Origin: a virus
DNA length: 24,275 nt
Strand: one strand, 5' to 3'
Virus record (IMG/VR): IMGVR_UViG_3300045107_000240
Coordinates: 1-24,275 of that record
Shown: one piece after another, positions 1 through 8,105 of the stretch
How positions within the stretch are numbered: position 1 is the stretch's first letter
How the letters are laid out: each line of letters begins with the position of its first letter
Made by a program: the position numbers and the translations under genes
Notes under the pieces: generated by a model
What the model was told of the DNA's origin: nothing
The model's database searches: none
Seen by the model: only the letters and a program-made list of their open reading frames with translations

Positions 1-996
1 GACGTCGGCGCCATAGGTCGCCTTGACGTCATCGGGCGTCATAAGAATTTCTTTGGCGACGCGCTTGCATCCTTCGAACCCGTCGAGCGATGTGCAAAAT
101 TCGTCCGGGATAACCGACGTCGCCTTCGGGAAATCGAACACGAGCCCTTCGCGCAAAACGATTTCCGGTTCCGCCTGCAACGCCGTAATCGCGGCCTGCA
201 GCTCGGCCACCTGCGAAGCGGCCGGATCGACTTCGCCATCGGCAATATCGGCGCGCAGCTGCTCGATCTTCGCCAGGCGCTGCGTGTAGTCGTCGAGCTT
301 GGCGACCGTATCGGGGCGCTTCCCGAACGCGCGCTGATAGTCGATCTCGATATATCCAACGCCGCAGGTCTTCGTCCGGCGCACAAGCCGTTTCGCGCGC
401 CGCTTGAACGCGGGCGACTGCTGTTCGCCGATGCTGTACTCGAAAAGGATTTCGAGCGTCTGCGCGAGCCCCGCGATCTGCTTCCGGTACAGCATGCCTT
501 GCTGCAGATCCTGCAAGAGCGCAAGCGACGCGGGCGGCGCAGGCGCCGGCGTACCTTGCAACGTCGCGGCCTGCACCGCGGCGTCATACGCGGGGGCTTT
601 CACGGCGGCGTCCTGCTGCGCGGCCATGACGGACTCGGGCGTGCCATCCCAAATCGCGAAGTCGAGACGCTTCCGCCGGTAAGCCGCGGCCTTCGGGTTC
701 TTGGCGTAGAGCGCGGCCGTCTGCTGCTGCAGATGGCGCTGCACCAGGTTGATGACGACGCGCTTTTCCTTGCGCAATTCGGTCTGGCCGTCCCACTGCA
801 GCCCAAGAGCGAAACGCATGTCGTCGCGCATGGCGGCGAAATCGTCCGCCCATTTCTTTTTCGCGCGCTTCACGCCAGCGATGATTTCCTCGACCAGCTT
901 CGCGTCGGACTCGCCGTTGTCGACAGGCTCGCGTTGAATCGCGGTCGCGCTCGGCTCTGCCGCAGGCTGCATGGGCGTTTCGGTTAGACCGTCCAT
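1..996 (-). CDS. phage portal protein (3' end cut by window edge)
   Basis: Open frame of 332 codons that starts at ATG 996-994 and continues past position 1, so the C-terminus is missing. The start overlaps the large terminase stop as TGATG. The N-terminal part has a short acidic leader, then a helix (about residues 38-60) leading to GLQWDGQ near 64-70 and VINLVQRHL near 80. This head-of-protein pattern is typical of P22-like podoviral portals. Portals form the dodecameric ring at the capsid vertex through which terminase pumps DNA. Position directly after the large terminase supports the call. A charged, Ala/Gln-rich segment around residues 130-160 looks like an insertion or linker. The family assignment rests on pattern recognition and gene order; an unrelated head-tail connector is less likely. 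Confidence 0.72.
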   Translation of the reverse strand, partial: MDGLTETPMQPAAEPSATAIQREPVDNGESDAKLVEEIIAGVKRAKKKWADDFAAMRDDMRFALGLQWDGQTELRKEKRVVINLVQRHLQQQTAALYAKNPKAAAYRRKRLDFAIWDGTPESVMAAQQDAAVKAPAYDAAVQAATLQGTPAPAPPASLALLQDLQQGMLYRKQIAGLAQTLEILFEYSIGEQQSPAFKRRAKRLVRRTKTCGVGYIEIDYQRAFGKRPDTVAKLDDYTQRLAKIEQLRADIADGEVDPAASQVAELQAAITALQAEPEIVLREGLVFDFPKATSVIPDEFCTSLDGFEGCKRVAKEILMTPDDVKATYGADV

Positions 997-2585
997 CAAA
1001 AGCCTCCACGCAACGAGAATCGTTCAGCGAACTTTTTGCGCTGTTCGGACGCCGCCTTCACCCAGCCGAGCGTACCCGTCACCGGGCCGCGCTGTTTCGT
1101 CGGCGGGGGCGCAGCCGACACCATTTCGGCGAGCCCGCGGCCGAGCGCAGCGCAGCCCATCACGAAGTCGTCATGCGTGCCCTGCGGGAAATTGAGCAAT
1201 TCGGTGCGCGCCTCGTGGTACCACGGCGCCCACGCCGGCCACCGGACCATGCCCATCGCCATGCGCGCATGAAACGGCGAAACCTTTTTCATGGGGTCGG
1301 CGTGCGCGGTCAGCGTTTTCAAGCTGATGAAGGTGCTCGTTTCCTGCATGCGTTTCAGCAGAAACGGCCCCATGCCGCGCGTGATGTGATCGTCTTCGGT
1401 CCACCACAGCATCGGGTGGTGCTGCTTCTGGAACGAAAGCATTTGCTCGACGACGTGGTGCGTCTGCGCGCGCTGCCACCAGCAATTTTCGTCGAGCCAC
1501 AACACGCCGTCTTCGTCGAGCCCGCCGAGCACGATCGCCGTCCGGTCGTTCTGCTGCTTGGTGCCGAGCGCGTGATCGCTGCCGACATACAAGCGAAGGT
1601 TCGCCGGCTTCTGATGCGGCATGTATTCGACGAACATTTCCTGCTTGAAATGCGTCCCTTCCTCCGGGCTCGGCCGCTGCTGATAGAGCGCCGAAAAACC
1701 GCGCGGATCCGCGGCCTTGTATTCGAGGAAATACTGACGTCCAAACTGCTCGGGCCATAGCGGCTCGCCCGGCTGCCGCCCCAACGGGTCGTTGGCTTCC
1801 GCCAGCGCGGGAATGTTGATGACGTGCCACTGCTTGGCGAAATCCGCACGGTAATGGGGGTTTTTCGGATCGGTGATCCGGCCCACCAAATCGTCCTCGT
1901 GCCACCGCGTCTGAATGATAATCACCGGGCAGCGATCGTTCATGCGCCGCGAAAGCACGTCGCGGATGAACCACCGCCACAGATCGTCACGGATACCCGG
2001 GCTGTCGGCTTCCTCGCTGTTTTTCAGCGGGTCGTCGACGATCATCAAATGCGCGCCGCGGCCGGTGATCGAGCCGCCGCGACCGACGAAAGCCAGCATG
2101 CCGCCAAGCGTCGTTTGCATGCGGTCCGACGCCGCGGATCCTTTCTGCAGGCGCGCGCGGGGGAAAATGCGACCGTAGCGGTCCGACTGCATGATGTTGC
2201 GCACGTCGCGGCCGAAGTCGGCGGCGAAAGTTTCGTTGTACGTGCCCATCATCACGTGCCAACTCGGATGACGGCCGGCGAACCAGGCGGGCAGGCGGCG
2301 CGAAGACAGCTCACTCTTGCCGTGGCGCGGCGGGCAGCAGATGGCGAGATACGGAATGAGCCGCTGTTCGACGCGCTGCAGGGCGTTTGCCAGCGAACGG
2401 TGAAAGAGCGACGAGCGATAATCGGTTTTCAGAGGATCATCGGGATCCTCGGGGTCCGGCATCGTCACTTCGGTAAAGGTCAGCAGATCGTCGTGCGCTT
2501 CCCGAAAGCGGATCTGACGACGAATGTCGCGGTGCTGCTCGCGCAGCCGCTCCAATTGCATCGTATCGGCGAGAAGCGCGGACAC
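996..2585 (-). CDS. terminase large subunit
   Basis: ATP-driven DNA packaging motor and nuclease. Counting from the GTG at 2585, the Walker A motif CPPRHGKSE lies at about residues 84-92, Walker B LMIVDDP at 180-186, and the coupling motif TRWHEDD at about 226-232. A C-terminal RNase H-like nuclease has acidic residues near 337 (GSDHALG), 397 (TEDD) and 472 (THDDFVMG). The protein is about 530 residues, normal for this family. The reading frame is open upstream to 2777, but that part overlaps the holin-like gene and is Arg-rich, so it is probably not translated. GTG 2585 (6 bases after the upstream stop, weak GAG upstream) and ATG 2561 are the two plausible starts. It lies between the lysis-type genes and the portal, far from the small terminase at 5471. 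Confidence 0.93.
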   Translation of the reverse strand: MSALLADTMQLERLREQHRDIRRQIRFREAHDDLLTFTEVTMPDPEDPDDPLKTDYRSSLFHRSLANALQRVEQRLIPYLAICCPPRHGKSELSSRRLPAWFAGRHPSWHVMMGTYNETFAADFGRDVRNIMQSDRYGRIFPRARLQKGSAASDRMQTTLGGMLAFVGRGGSITGRGAHLMIVDDPLKNSEEADSPGIRDDLWRWFIRDVLSRRMNDRCPVIIIQTRWHEDDLVGRITDPKNPHYRADFAKQWHVINIPALAEANDPLGRQPGEPLWPEQFGRQYFLEYKAADPRGFSALYQQRPSPEEGTHFKQEMFVEYMPHQKPANLRLYVGSDHALGTKQQNDRTAIVLGGLDEDGVLWLDENCWWQRAQTHHVVEQMLSFQKQHHPMLWWTEDDHITRGMGPFLLKRMQETSTFISLKTLTAHADPMKKVSPFHARMAMGMVRWPAWAPWYHEARTELLNFPQGTHDDFVMGCAALGRGLAEMVSAAPPPTKQRGPVTGTLGWVKAASEQRKKFAERFSLRGGF

Positions 2586-2590
2586 GGGCG

Positions 2591-2833
2591 TCAGCTCAAA
2601 AAGCTTTTCGCGAGCTCGATCGCGATCCCGCCGAACGCGCCGGCGACGCCCCAGGCGACACGCTTCATGGTCGACTGGATCGCGTTGATCTGTGCCTGCA
2701 TACCTTCGGCGGACGTCTTGATCTGCGCCTGCAGGTCGGTAATCGACGCTTCGATGGCTTTGTAACGCTCGGCGCAAACCGCTTCGTGCACGGAAACGCG
2801 CGTGTGCAATTCGTCATTCGACGGCGGCATCAT
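2591..2833 (-). CDS. small holin/XhlA-like membrane protein
   Basis: 80 residues. Residues 10-52 form an amphipathic, Gln/Ile/Ala-rich coiled coil (for example TDLQAQIKTSAEGMQAQINA). A hydrophobic segment follows at about 56-76 (VAWGVAGAFGGIAIELAKSFL). A cytoplasmic coiled coil followed by one C-terminal membrane helix is the layout of haemolysin XhlA-like and some holin-type phage proteins, which act in the inner membrane at lysis. The start ATG 2833 is preceded by AAAGGA at a 6-base spacing and overlaps the upstream stop as ATGA. A second ATG follows immediately. Position just before the large terminase matches holin placement in T7-like gene orders. No endolysin is visible in this window, so the role is inferred from architecture and location only. 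Confidence 0.6.
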   Translation of the reverse strand: MMPPSNDELHTRVSVHEAVCAERYKAIEASITDLQAQIKTSAEGMQAQINAIQSTMKRVAWGVAGAFGGIAIELAKSFLS

Positions 2834-3099
2834 ACGATTTCCTTTCGCAGCTTGGCGCTATTGCCGCCTTCGTCGTCTTCGATCGACCGGTAGAAATGGT
2901 TCGGCACGACGAGAGACACGATCGCGAAAATCACGATGTGATCGCGACGCAGCGGCTTGCCCGCCCGCAGGGTCTTGCCGATGACCGACGACGTGCTCTC
3001 GTCAGGGTCGCCGCCGGTCGCCGCGTTGTACGCCTGCGACCACGACAGGAAGACATTGTAGGCCCAATCCCGAACCAGAAGGTGAAGCGGCTTCTTCAT
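2830..3099 (-). CDS. small phage protein with GGDPDE...RSIEDDEG pattern, unknown function
   Basis: 89 residues. The ATG at 3099 overlaps the upstream stop (ATGA), and the stop overlaps the next start in the same way. The frame is open further upstream, but that part is antisense-like to the neighbouring gene. It carries GGDPDES near residue 30, a hydrophobic stretch at about 54-68 (HIVIFAIVSLVVPNHF) and RSIEDDEG near 73. This resembles a recurrent family of small phage proteins with a GGDPDET start and an RSIE-DEG end that usually sits beside lysis genes. Members as I recall them have Cys residues in the middle, which are absent here. Function is unknown. A single membrane segment is possible. 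Confidence 0.6.
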   Translation of the reverse strand: MKKPLHLLVRDWAYNVFLSWSQAYNAATGGDPDESTSSVIGKTLRAGKPLRRDHIVIFAIVSLVVPNHFYRSIEDDEGGNSAKLRKEIV

Positions 3100-3497
3100 G
3101 GCGCCGGCTCCATCGGCCAGGCCGCCAGGAACGCGGCGCGCTGCACGTTCGTCAGAAAATTCGCGTCGATCATCGCTTGCAGCCATGCCGCGGTATCCGG
3201 CGATTCCTTCCGCACCTTGTCTTTCTGCGTCAGGATCACCCCGCGCCAAAACGCCATTTCCGGCGACCAAAACATGGCGCCGGCCGCGTCGGGCGTGAGC
3301 GCGCCCGAGGTCACGAACAGTTTAAGAATGTCGTCGCCATCGAGTCGTCGCGACCGCGCTGGCGGATCGCTCGGAACCGGCTCGACATACTCGATCACCG
3401 TCGCGCCGTCCGTCACCCGAACGACGTCGCCCGGCTGTATCGGTACGCCGGGCGTCGGTTGGCCGTTAAAGCCGTCGATGCGTTCGATCGTCGGCAT
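3096..3497 (-). CDS. hypothetical protein downstream of tail fibre genes
   Basis: 133 residues, starting at ATG 3497 six bases after the upstream stop and ending in an ATGA overlap with the next gene. The N-terminal 45 residues are Pro/Val/Thr-rich and look like a small beta domain (GDVVRVTDGATVIEY). The C-terminal two-thirds are helical, with conserved-looking Trp residues (MFWSPEMAFWRGV, AAWLQAMI, FLAAWPME). No family was recognised. Its place directly after two adhesin-type genes suggests a tail-fibre assembly or accessory role, but that is context only. Confidence 0.6.
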   Translation of the reverse strand: MPTIERIDGFNGQPTPGVPIQPGDVVRVTDGATVIEYVEPVPSDPPARSRRLDGDDILKLFVTSGALTPDAAGAMFWSPEMAFWRGVILTQKDKVRKESPDTAAWLQAMIDANFLTNVQRAAFLAAWPMEPAP

Positions 3498-3503
3498 GGT
3501 TCA

Positions 3504-4118
3504 TCACCCGCCGCGCATCTGGTAGAGGACGCCGGAATGACAATCGCCGGTCGTGCCGACGCCGTTACTGGCCCGAATTTCGACCAGCAGAGACTGTTCG
3601 AAGCGCACCAGGGACACGCCCATCGACAGGCACGCCGCCACCGGGACCGCCCGAATGCTGTCCCCGTTCCACGAATCGAATGTGCTTCGATTACGCGCCG
3701 CATTGAGGTTCGGCGATCGAGACGCGCCACCGGCCGTAGTGAAAAAATTGCCGGGCAGTGCGTGACCGATATACAAACCGGAGTTGCTTTCCGCGCTTTG
3801 CGAGAACGTCAAAACCGAACCGTCGAGCGTGACACGAACATCGATCGTGTCTGTGCTGTTCGGCGTCTTCGGGCAGACGATTCCCGACATCCAACCCGGG
3901 CCGCCGCTGACGTTCAGAATCGTTTTCCAGACGTTGGTCGAAAACCCCGTGTAATTCACGATCCCGCGGTTGTTGATTTCGGTCCAACCGTCGAAATTCG
4001 GGCCGTACAGATCGCCGCCGCCGGGCCCGAGCAGATTGTAGGTCTGGTGCTTCGGCATATCGCGAAAATCGCGAAGGTGAAGCCCGCTGCCGGGGAAAAA
4101 TTGTGCGCGGTTGCTCAT
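3504..4118 (-). CDS. putative tail/receptor-binding accessory protein
   Basis: 204 residues from ATG 4118, which overlaps the tail fibre stop (ATGA). The frame is open 11 codons upstream, but the overlap start is the natural one. The sequence is rich in Gly, Asn, Ser and Thr and looks all-beta (GGGDLYGPNFDGWTEINNRG, TIDVRVTLDGSVLTFSQS, GVSLVRFEQSLLVEIRAS). This composition is common in phage spike and fibre tips. No specific family was recognised. Being translationally coupled to the tail fibre gene, it is most simply read as a second fibre subunit or tip protein. A capsid decoration protein is an alternative. Confidence 0.6.
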   Translation of the reverse strand: MSNRAQFFPGSGLHLRDFRDMPKHQTYNLLGPGGGDLYGPNFDGWTEINNRGIVNYTGFSTNVWKTILNVSGGPGWMSGIVCPKTPNSTDTIDVRVTLDGSVLTFSQSAESNSGLYIGHALPGNFFTTAGGASRSPNLNAARNRSTFDSWNGDSIRAVPVAACLSMGVSLVRFEQSLLVEIRASNGVGTTGDCHSGVLYQMRGG

Positions 4119-5224
4119 ACCGTCAACCACCCGTGTCCGGCGCCGGGCCACCGAATGTCGAACGCGTCGTAGCGCGCCGTGACATCCAGATCCTCGGCAA
4201 GGTCCATGATCTTGTTGCCGTTGCGCGCCAGCGTCAGCCGGTTCGCACCAAGCTTGACGATGCTGCCCCGGAACGTCGTCGCAGGCGATCCCGGCAGGGT
4301 CGCCGTCACGTTTCCGGCGGTGCAGTCGACGATGTATTCGAACCCGTCGACGATGTTGAAATTCGCGGTCTGAACGCTCACCGGCAGCCCGCGGATGCGG
4401 GCGGCCCGGCGCGGGGTCACAACCTTCGTCCCGTTCGCGCCGGCGTCGATCTCCGCGTCGCTCGCTTCATCGAGTGTGAAGGTCAGCGTCTCGTTGGCGC
4501 CGGGGTTGTTGACCGCTTTCGAGATCAACCCGCCGGCGACCAGAAGCTTCGGGTTTAGAAAATCGTTCGTCGTGTCCGCCGCGGTCACGCGCGCGGGGCC
4601 GAGAACGACCGCGTTGATGCTCACCCAGGCCGAATTTCCCGCGTTCCGCGCCCGCATCTCGTTGGCGATCGTATCGAAATAAAGATCGCCCGGATCGTGG
4701 GGCCCCGCGGGGCTGCCGGCAAACGCGCCGCGATAAATCCCCTGAAACGTCGCCAGCGCCGCGGTCGCGGAATTTGCAGCGGACGTCGCAGTCGCAGCGG
4801 CGGCAACCGCAGTCGCTTCGCTCGCGACGATCGGCGCGTAATCGGCGATCACCTGCCAGCGGTTGGCCGCCAGGTCGGTTGCGAAGCTCGCCGCCGACGT
4901 ATGGCTGACGAGGCAGCGGTACAGCGTGCGGCCGTTCACCCACACCGCGTCGCGCGCGACATACGCCGTCGCGGTCGCCCAATTCGTCACCGAGCGAAAG
5001 CCGAGCACGAGCTCGTTGGAAAGCTGATCCGGCCCGATCGAATTATTCGCGACGGCGCCGTCGTCACGCTGGATCTTGGCGAGATTGACCAGCGTCGCGT
5101 CGACCGTGGTTTTCACCGCGTTGAATTCCGCGTCGATCGAAACGCCTTGGTGCGGAGTCGACGGGTTGTCGATCGACCACTGCGTAAAATTCGCCTGGCG
5201 GCTGTATGCGGGAGGCTGCGGCAT
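4115..5224 (-). CDS. tail fibre protein
   Basis: 369 residues from ATG 5224. The first 60 residues, containing FTQWSIDNPSTPHQG and then FNAVKTTVDATLVNLAKIQRDDG, match the N-terminal virion-attachment region common in podoviral tail fibres. A carbohydrate-binding-like module follows (VARDAVWVNGRTLYRCLVSHTS, about residues 90-115). Next comes an Ala/Thr/Ser-rich segment at about 130-155 resembling a trimeric coiled stalk, then a GDLYFDT beta motif. The C-terminal part (about 270-369) is beta-rich with TGVTATLPGS-like repeats (NVTATLPGSPATTF, LTLARNGNKIMDL) typical of fibre ends. The frame is open to 5350 from a TTG, but ATG 5224 fits the family start better, although no clear Shine-Dalgarno sequence precedes it. 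Gly/Ala richness agrees with host-recognition fibres. Confidence 0.85.
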   Translation of the reverse strand: MPQPPAYSRQANFTQWSIDNPSTPHQGVSIDAEFNAVKTTVDATLVNLAKIQRDDGAVANNSIGPDQLSNELVLGFRSVTNWATATAYVARDAVWVNGRTLYRCLVSHTSAASFATDLAANRWQVIADYAPIVASEATAVAAAATATSAANSATAALATFQGIYRGAFAGSPAGPHDPGDLYFDTIANEMRARNAGNSAWVSINAVVLGPARVTAADTTNDFLNPKLLVAGGLISKAVNNPGANETLTFTLDEASDAEIDAGANGTKVVTPRRAARIRGLPVSVQTANFNIVDGFEYIVDCTAGNVTATLPGSPATTFRGSIVKLGANRLTLARNGNKIMDLAEDLDVTARYDAFDIRWPGAGHGWLTV

Positions 5225-5470
5225 CGCGGGCGCGGGGGTTCGGGTGTTGCGCGGAAGGTAACTTGGTTGTGGATCAAACGCAACAAAGCGCTGATTTGGG
5301 TACCAACTTTCTGAAAATGCAAAAATTTTGTCGGAAAAAGGGATAGGCAAAATCGCGCGTGCGCGCGGGTGTACCCCCGGGGGTCGACCCCGGGCTGCGG
5401 GCCTGGCTGCGCTGGCCGCGCCGCGTCGCGCCGATCAAGAGACCGCTTCTCTCCCTTACCGGGGCAGAGA
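5225..5470. other. non-coding gap between small terminase and tail fibre
   Basis: No convincing gene is seen. On the minus strand the region has a GC-rich inverted repeat around 5376-5396 (CCCGGGGG/CCCCGGG type), then a CGCGC/GCGCG hairpin at about 5353-5368 followed by ATTTT, which could end or attenuate small-terminase transcription. An AT-rich stretch at about 5290-5345 may hold a promoter for the tail fibre operon, but no clean -35/-10 pair could be assigned. Confidence 0.4.
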
Positions 5471-6016
5471 TTAGCCAAATATATCAACGGCTTCGTCGTT
5501 TTCGATATCGTTCGGGGGGCGCAAAGAATTGTCCACATCCCGAGCCGGACCGGAATTATCCAGTTCTATCATAGGTTTAGACATTTCGGCGATCACCTGG
5601 TTAAGCATTGCCTCGACACGTTTCAGATCGTCCATGTTCGGGACGCGGGATTTCTCCAATTCTTCCGGCGCTTTTGGTTCATTCTGCTTCGCCAAGCTGG
5701 AAAACCGGAGGATTGTTTCAGCGGCTTTGATTTTGACGCTATGGCTTACCTGTTCGGGAGCCGCGTTCAACGTGTCCCGCAGGGTATCGAGCGCTAGCGG
5801 CGTCAGTTCGACGTCCACACGTGCGAGCAACGCGGTTCGCAAAGCCAATTGAACACGCGGGCGTCTGGCGATGCGCGGGCCTTCCGTGCCGGGCGATCCG
5901 TATCCTGCGTTGCGCGCGGCTTCTGTTGCCGACAATCCGTCGAAAAGCCCATCGACGAATTTTTCTTCTAATTCCGTAAGGTTTTCAACGGGTTGCGTTA
6001 TTAGAGCGCCGCCCAT
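5471..6016 (-). CDS. terminase small subunit
   Basis: 181 residues. Residues 13-45 (LTELEEKFVDGLFDGLSATEAARNAGY) match the DNA-binding helix-turn-helix of the Terminase_2 type small subunit, which has a T-x-x-E-x-x-F-x-x-x-x...eAAR-AGY pattern. RARRPRVQLALR-like helices and an oligomerisation segment follow (residues 60-110). The C-terminus is acidic (DIENDEAVDIFG), as is usual for the part that contacts the large subunit. The start ATG 6016 has AAAGGGAG at a 7-base spacing. It binds phage DNA at pac/cos and regulates the large subunit. It faces away from the plus-strand cassette, and both may be expressed from the shared 6017-6129 intergenic region. Confidence 0.88.
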   Translation of the reverse strand: MGGALITQPVENLTELEEKFVDGLFDGLSATEAARNAGYGSPGTEGPRIARRPRVQLALRTALLARVDVELTPLALDTLRDTLNAAPEQVSHSVKIKAAETILRFSSLAKQNEPKAPEELEKSRVPNMDDLKRVEAMLNQVIAEMSKPMIELDNSGPARDVDNSLRPPNDIENDEAVDIFG

Positions 6017-6047
6017 ATGCCAACTCCCTTTGTTGTTTACATGTTGC

Positions 6048-6076
6048 TTGACTGTTGTTTAGTACCCCGCTAACGT
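6048..6076 (+). promoter_or_regulatory. promoter-like element upstream of ardC with 13-bp shared motif
   Basis: TTGACT at 6048-6053 is followed 17 bases later by TAACGT at 6071-6076, a good -35 and a weak -10. The spacer and -10 contain AGTACCCCGCTAA (6061-6073), found exactly once more, in the promoter at 8671-8700. The repeat suggests a common regulator or sigma-contact element. Assignment is by eye. Confidence 0.5.
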
Positions 6077-6129
6077 CGACACCTGTTGCGGGCCAACGCA
6101 ACACCCAACCTACCAGAGGATCGCAAACC

Positions 6130-7104
6130 ATGGCAAAGAGCCAAACCAAAACCGAAGCCTATCAAGAGATTACCGCCGCTATTCTCGACGAATTGCGCAA
6201 CGGCGCCCGCCCGTGGTCGCCGAAATGGGATGCAGGAACTGCCATCAACGCCGCCGATTCGCTGCGCGGCTTCCTGCGCCCGCTGCGCTCAACCGGCAAA
6301 CCGTATCGGGGTGCGAATGTGTTCTGGCTCATGCTGCGCGCCCGTCAAAAGGGCTACAAGAGCCGCTACTGGCTCACCTTCCGCCAAGCGCTGGCGGATA
6401 AGGGCAGTGTGCGCAAGGGCGAAAAAGGGACGCCCGTCAGCTTCTGGAAATTCTCCAAGGTGCGCGACGCCAGCACGGGCGAAACGAAAACCGTTCCCTT
6501 CATGCGCGCCTACACCGTTTTCAACGCCGAGCAATGCGACAACCTGCCGGAACGCTACATCGCCAACGCCGCGCCGAAGCTGCCGAGCGAATTCGAACGC
6601 TATGAAGCGGCGGAAGCTTTCGCCCGCGCAACCGGCGCGCACATCGGCGACAGCACAGACGGGCGCGCGTACTACATCCCCGCCTTTGACCAAGTGTGCA
6701 TGCCCGCGCGCGTATCGTTCAAAACGCCTTCTGCGTACTACGGAACACTGCTGCACGAGCTGACGCACTGGACGGGCCACGCGTCACGCCTTGATCGTTT
6801 CAAGCCCATGACTCGATTCGGCAGTGCAAACTACGCCTTCGAAGAACTAACCGCCGAACTGGGCGCTGCGTATCTCTGCGCCGATCTGGAAATACCGAAC
6901 CATGAGCGGGCGGACCACGCGAGCTATATTGCGTCCTGGATCAAGCTTTTCGAAGACCACCCGAAAGCTCTTTTCTCGGCCGCGGCGGCTGCCGAAAAGG
7001 CCGCCGCGTACCTGCACGGGGCGAGCGAAACCGAAGACGACGAAAGCGCAGCGGACGAATACTCCGCCGCGCTCGCCGCTCGAACGGGAGGGCCCGACCG
7101 ATGA
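6130..7104 (+). CDS. ardC: ArdC-like antirestriction protein
   Basis: 324 residues. The N-terminal ArdC/TraC-type ssDNA-binding domain (about 8-135) contains NGARPW, GKPYRGANVFWL and a WLTFRQAL...VRKGEKGTPVSFWK block, all characteristic. The C-terminal zincin-like metallopeptidase domain (about 150-300) has HELTHWTGH with His209, Glu210 and His213. A downstream YAFEELTAELGAAYL supplies the third metal ligand near 239-243. ArdC proteins of plasmids and phages bind single-stranded DNA and protect incoming DNA from restriction. The start ATG 6130 follows AGAGGATCGCAAACC. The frame is open upstream to 6055, but that includes the promoter. It is the first gene of the plus-strand cassette and overlaps the next gene by ATGA. 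Confidence 0.9.
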   Translation: MAKSQTKTEAYQEITAAILDELRNGARPWSPKWDAGTAINAADSLRGFLRPLRSTGKPYRGANVFWLMLRARQKGYKSRYWLTFRQALADKGSVRKGEKGTPVSFWKFSKVRDASTGETKTVPFMRAYTVFNAEQCDNLPERYIANAAPKLPSEFERYEAAEAFARATGAHIGDSTDGRAYYIPAFDQVCMPARVSFKTPSAYYGTLLHELTHWTGHASRLDRFKPMTRFGSANYAFEELTAELGAAYLCADLEIPNHERADHASYIASWIKLFEDHPKALFSAAAAAEKAAAYLHGASETEDDESAADEYSAALAARTGGPDR

Positions 7105-7403
7105 AACGCATTAAATTCAAACCGAAAATGAACGCCGACAAACCGATTCCGGTCGCCGCTGTAACGCACGGATGCCTTTGCGTGCACCGCACGATTCCGA
7201 GCGGTAAAACGTGGACCGTTTCACACATACCGTCCGGCCTTGCGTTGCGATCCTACCTGCGCAAGCGCGCAAGCGCCGTGCTGATCGCACGGACGTTTGG
7301 CGACCGACCGGACCTTGCGGCATTCGAATCTCTATCGCGCGCCGAACAGGCCGCAATTGCGAACGAATTGCGCGACTTCTACGCCGCGAACGAATTGGAG
7401 TAG
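7101..7403 (+). CDS. hypothetical protein, second gene of ardC cassette
   Basis: 100 residues, translationally coupled to ardC through an ATGA overlap. The first 25 residues are basic (KRIKFKPKMNADKP). A central compact region has HGCLCVHRTIPSGKTWTVSHIPSG, and the C-terminal half is helical (AEQAAIANELRDFYAANELE). No family was recognised. Position inside an antirestriction cassette makes it a candidate for another anti-defence or early host-takeover protein, which is inference from context. Confidence 0.6.
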   Translation: MKRIKFKPKMNADKPIPVAAVTHGCLCVHRTIPSGKTWTVSHIPSGLALRSYLRKRASAVLIARTFGDRPDLAAFESLSRAEQAAIANELRDFYAANELE

Positions 7404-7406
7404 GCC

Positions 7407-7631
7407 ATGGAAAACAAGCACGCGCACCTGGCCGACAAGGGGCTTTGGTGGACCGTCTACCGTGATTGGGCTGGCGGCGTAACCCTGCGATTCAACAACA
7501 CGGGAAAAACCGCCTATTTCCAGCCGGGCGACGACGCAAACCGGTTTAGCAAAGACTACGCCGCCGCGTGCAAACGCGGAGCGTGGGCCATCGGAAACTT
7601 CCTCCACGACTACCAAGACGTGGCGAGCTGA
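7407..7631 (+). CDS. hypothetical small protein
   Basis: 74 residues, beginning three bases after the preceding stop. It is aromatic-rich (WWTVYRDWAGGV, FNNTGKTAYFQPGDDA, FLHDYQDVAS). The shape suggests a small beta domain followed by one helix. No family was recognised. It ends just before the perfect hairpin at 7640-7665, so it is probably the last gene of the first transcription unit of the cassette. Confidence 0.6.
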   Translation: MENKHAHLADKGLWWTVYRDWAGGVTLRFNNTGKTAYFQPGDDANRFSKDYAAACKRGAWAIGNFLHDYQDVAS

Positions 7632-7639
7632 CCGGCGAA

Positions 7640-7665
7640 ACACTCTCCGCACGCGCGGAGAGTGT
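7640..7665 (+). terminator. perfect 11-bp hairpin after the first part of the cassette
   Basis: ACACTCTCCGC (7640-7650) and GCGGAGAGTGT (7655-7665) are perfect inverted arms around an ACGC loop. No T tract follows, so it is either a processing or RNA-stability element, a Rho-associated stop, or a protein-binding palindrome rather than a classical intrinsic terminator. Confidence 0.5.
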
Positions 7666-7731
7666 CGCGGCGATGGTGACTCCGCGCCGCCTGACGATGC
7701 CAAGTCGGAAACCCTAAGAGGATCGCAAGCC

Positions 7732-7917
7732 ATGCAGACTTTTTTCGTTACATGGGAAATCCACGTAGACGCGGAAACCCCAGAGGCCGCGGCGCGAGAA
7801 GCGTGGGGCTTGATGCGCCGCCCGGGCTCGACCGCCAACGTGTTCGACGTTTTCGACACGTGCGGAAACATGCAGCGGGTCGACCTGGCCGAATTGGATC
7901 AGGAACCCCAAGCATGA
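7732..7917 (+). CDS. small conserved-type hypothetical protein
   Basis: 61 residues. FFVTWEIHVDAETPEAAAREAW at the N-terminus followed by STANVFDVFDTCGNMQRVDL is a pattern I recognise from small proteins of mobile elements with no known role: a beta strand, a helix with D-TPEEAA, then a beta hairpin. The start is supported by AGAGGATCGCAAGCC, which differs in a single base from the sequence in front of ardC. The stop overlaps the next start (ATGA). Confidence 0.65.
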   Translation: MQTFFVTWEIHVDAETPEAAAREAWGLMRRPGSTANVFDVFDTCGNMQRVDLAELDQEPQA

Positions 7918-8102
7918 AAACCCTGACAGCCGAAGAGGCGATGCGCATCGCCAGCGCCGCGGGGCACGACGCCGCGCGGCGCAACGCCGAACGCCGAAAC
8001 CTGAAAGTTTGGGACGCGGAATCGTGGGACGCCGGCGCGCTGGTCGCGTCACGCGTTCTGCACCTGCTGTTGCCCGAGCTCGCACCGCAGGAAGGAAATT
8101 GA
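7914..8102 (+). CDS. hypothetical small protein
   Basis: 62 residues from ATG 7914, overlapping the previous stop (ATGA). A longer frame from 7752 exists but is a shadow of the previous gene. The protein is mostly helical (AEEAMRIASAAGHDAARRNAERRNL) with a C-terminal amphipathic helix (ALVASRVLHLLLPEL). No family was recognised. Confidence 0.6.
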   Translation: MKTLTAEEAMRIASAAGHDAARRNAERRNLKVWDAESWDAGALVASRVLHLLLPELAPQEGN

Positions 8103-8105
8103 TCC

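Noticed and set aside
39-587. 182-codon minus-strand frame at the left edge
   Set aside because: Arg/Ser-rich shadow of the portal frame. The portal frame is open over all 332 codons and couples to the large terminase.
1-6016. Diversity-generating retroelement near the tail fibre
   Set aside because: Some podoviruses carry one, but no reverse transcriptase frame and no template/variable repeat pair was seen in the window.
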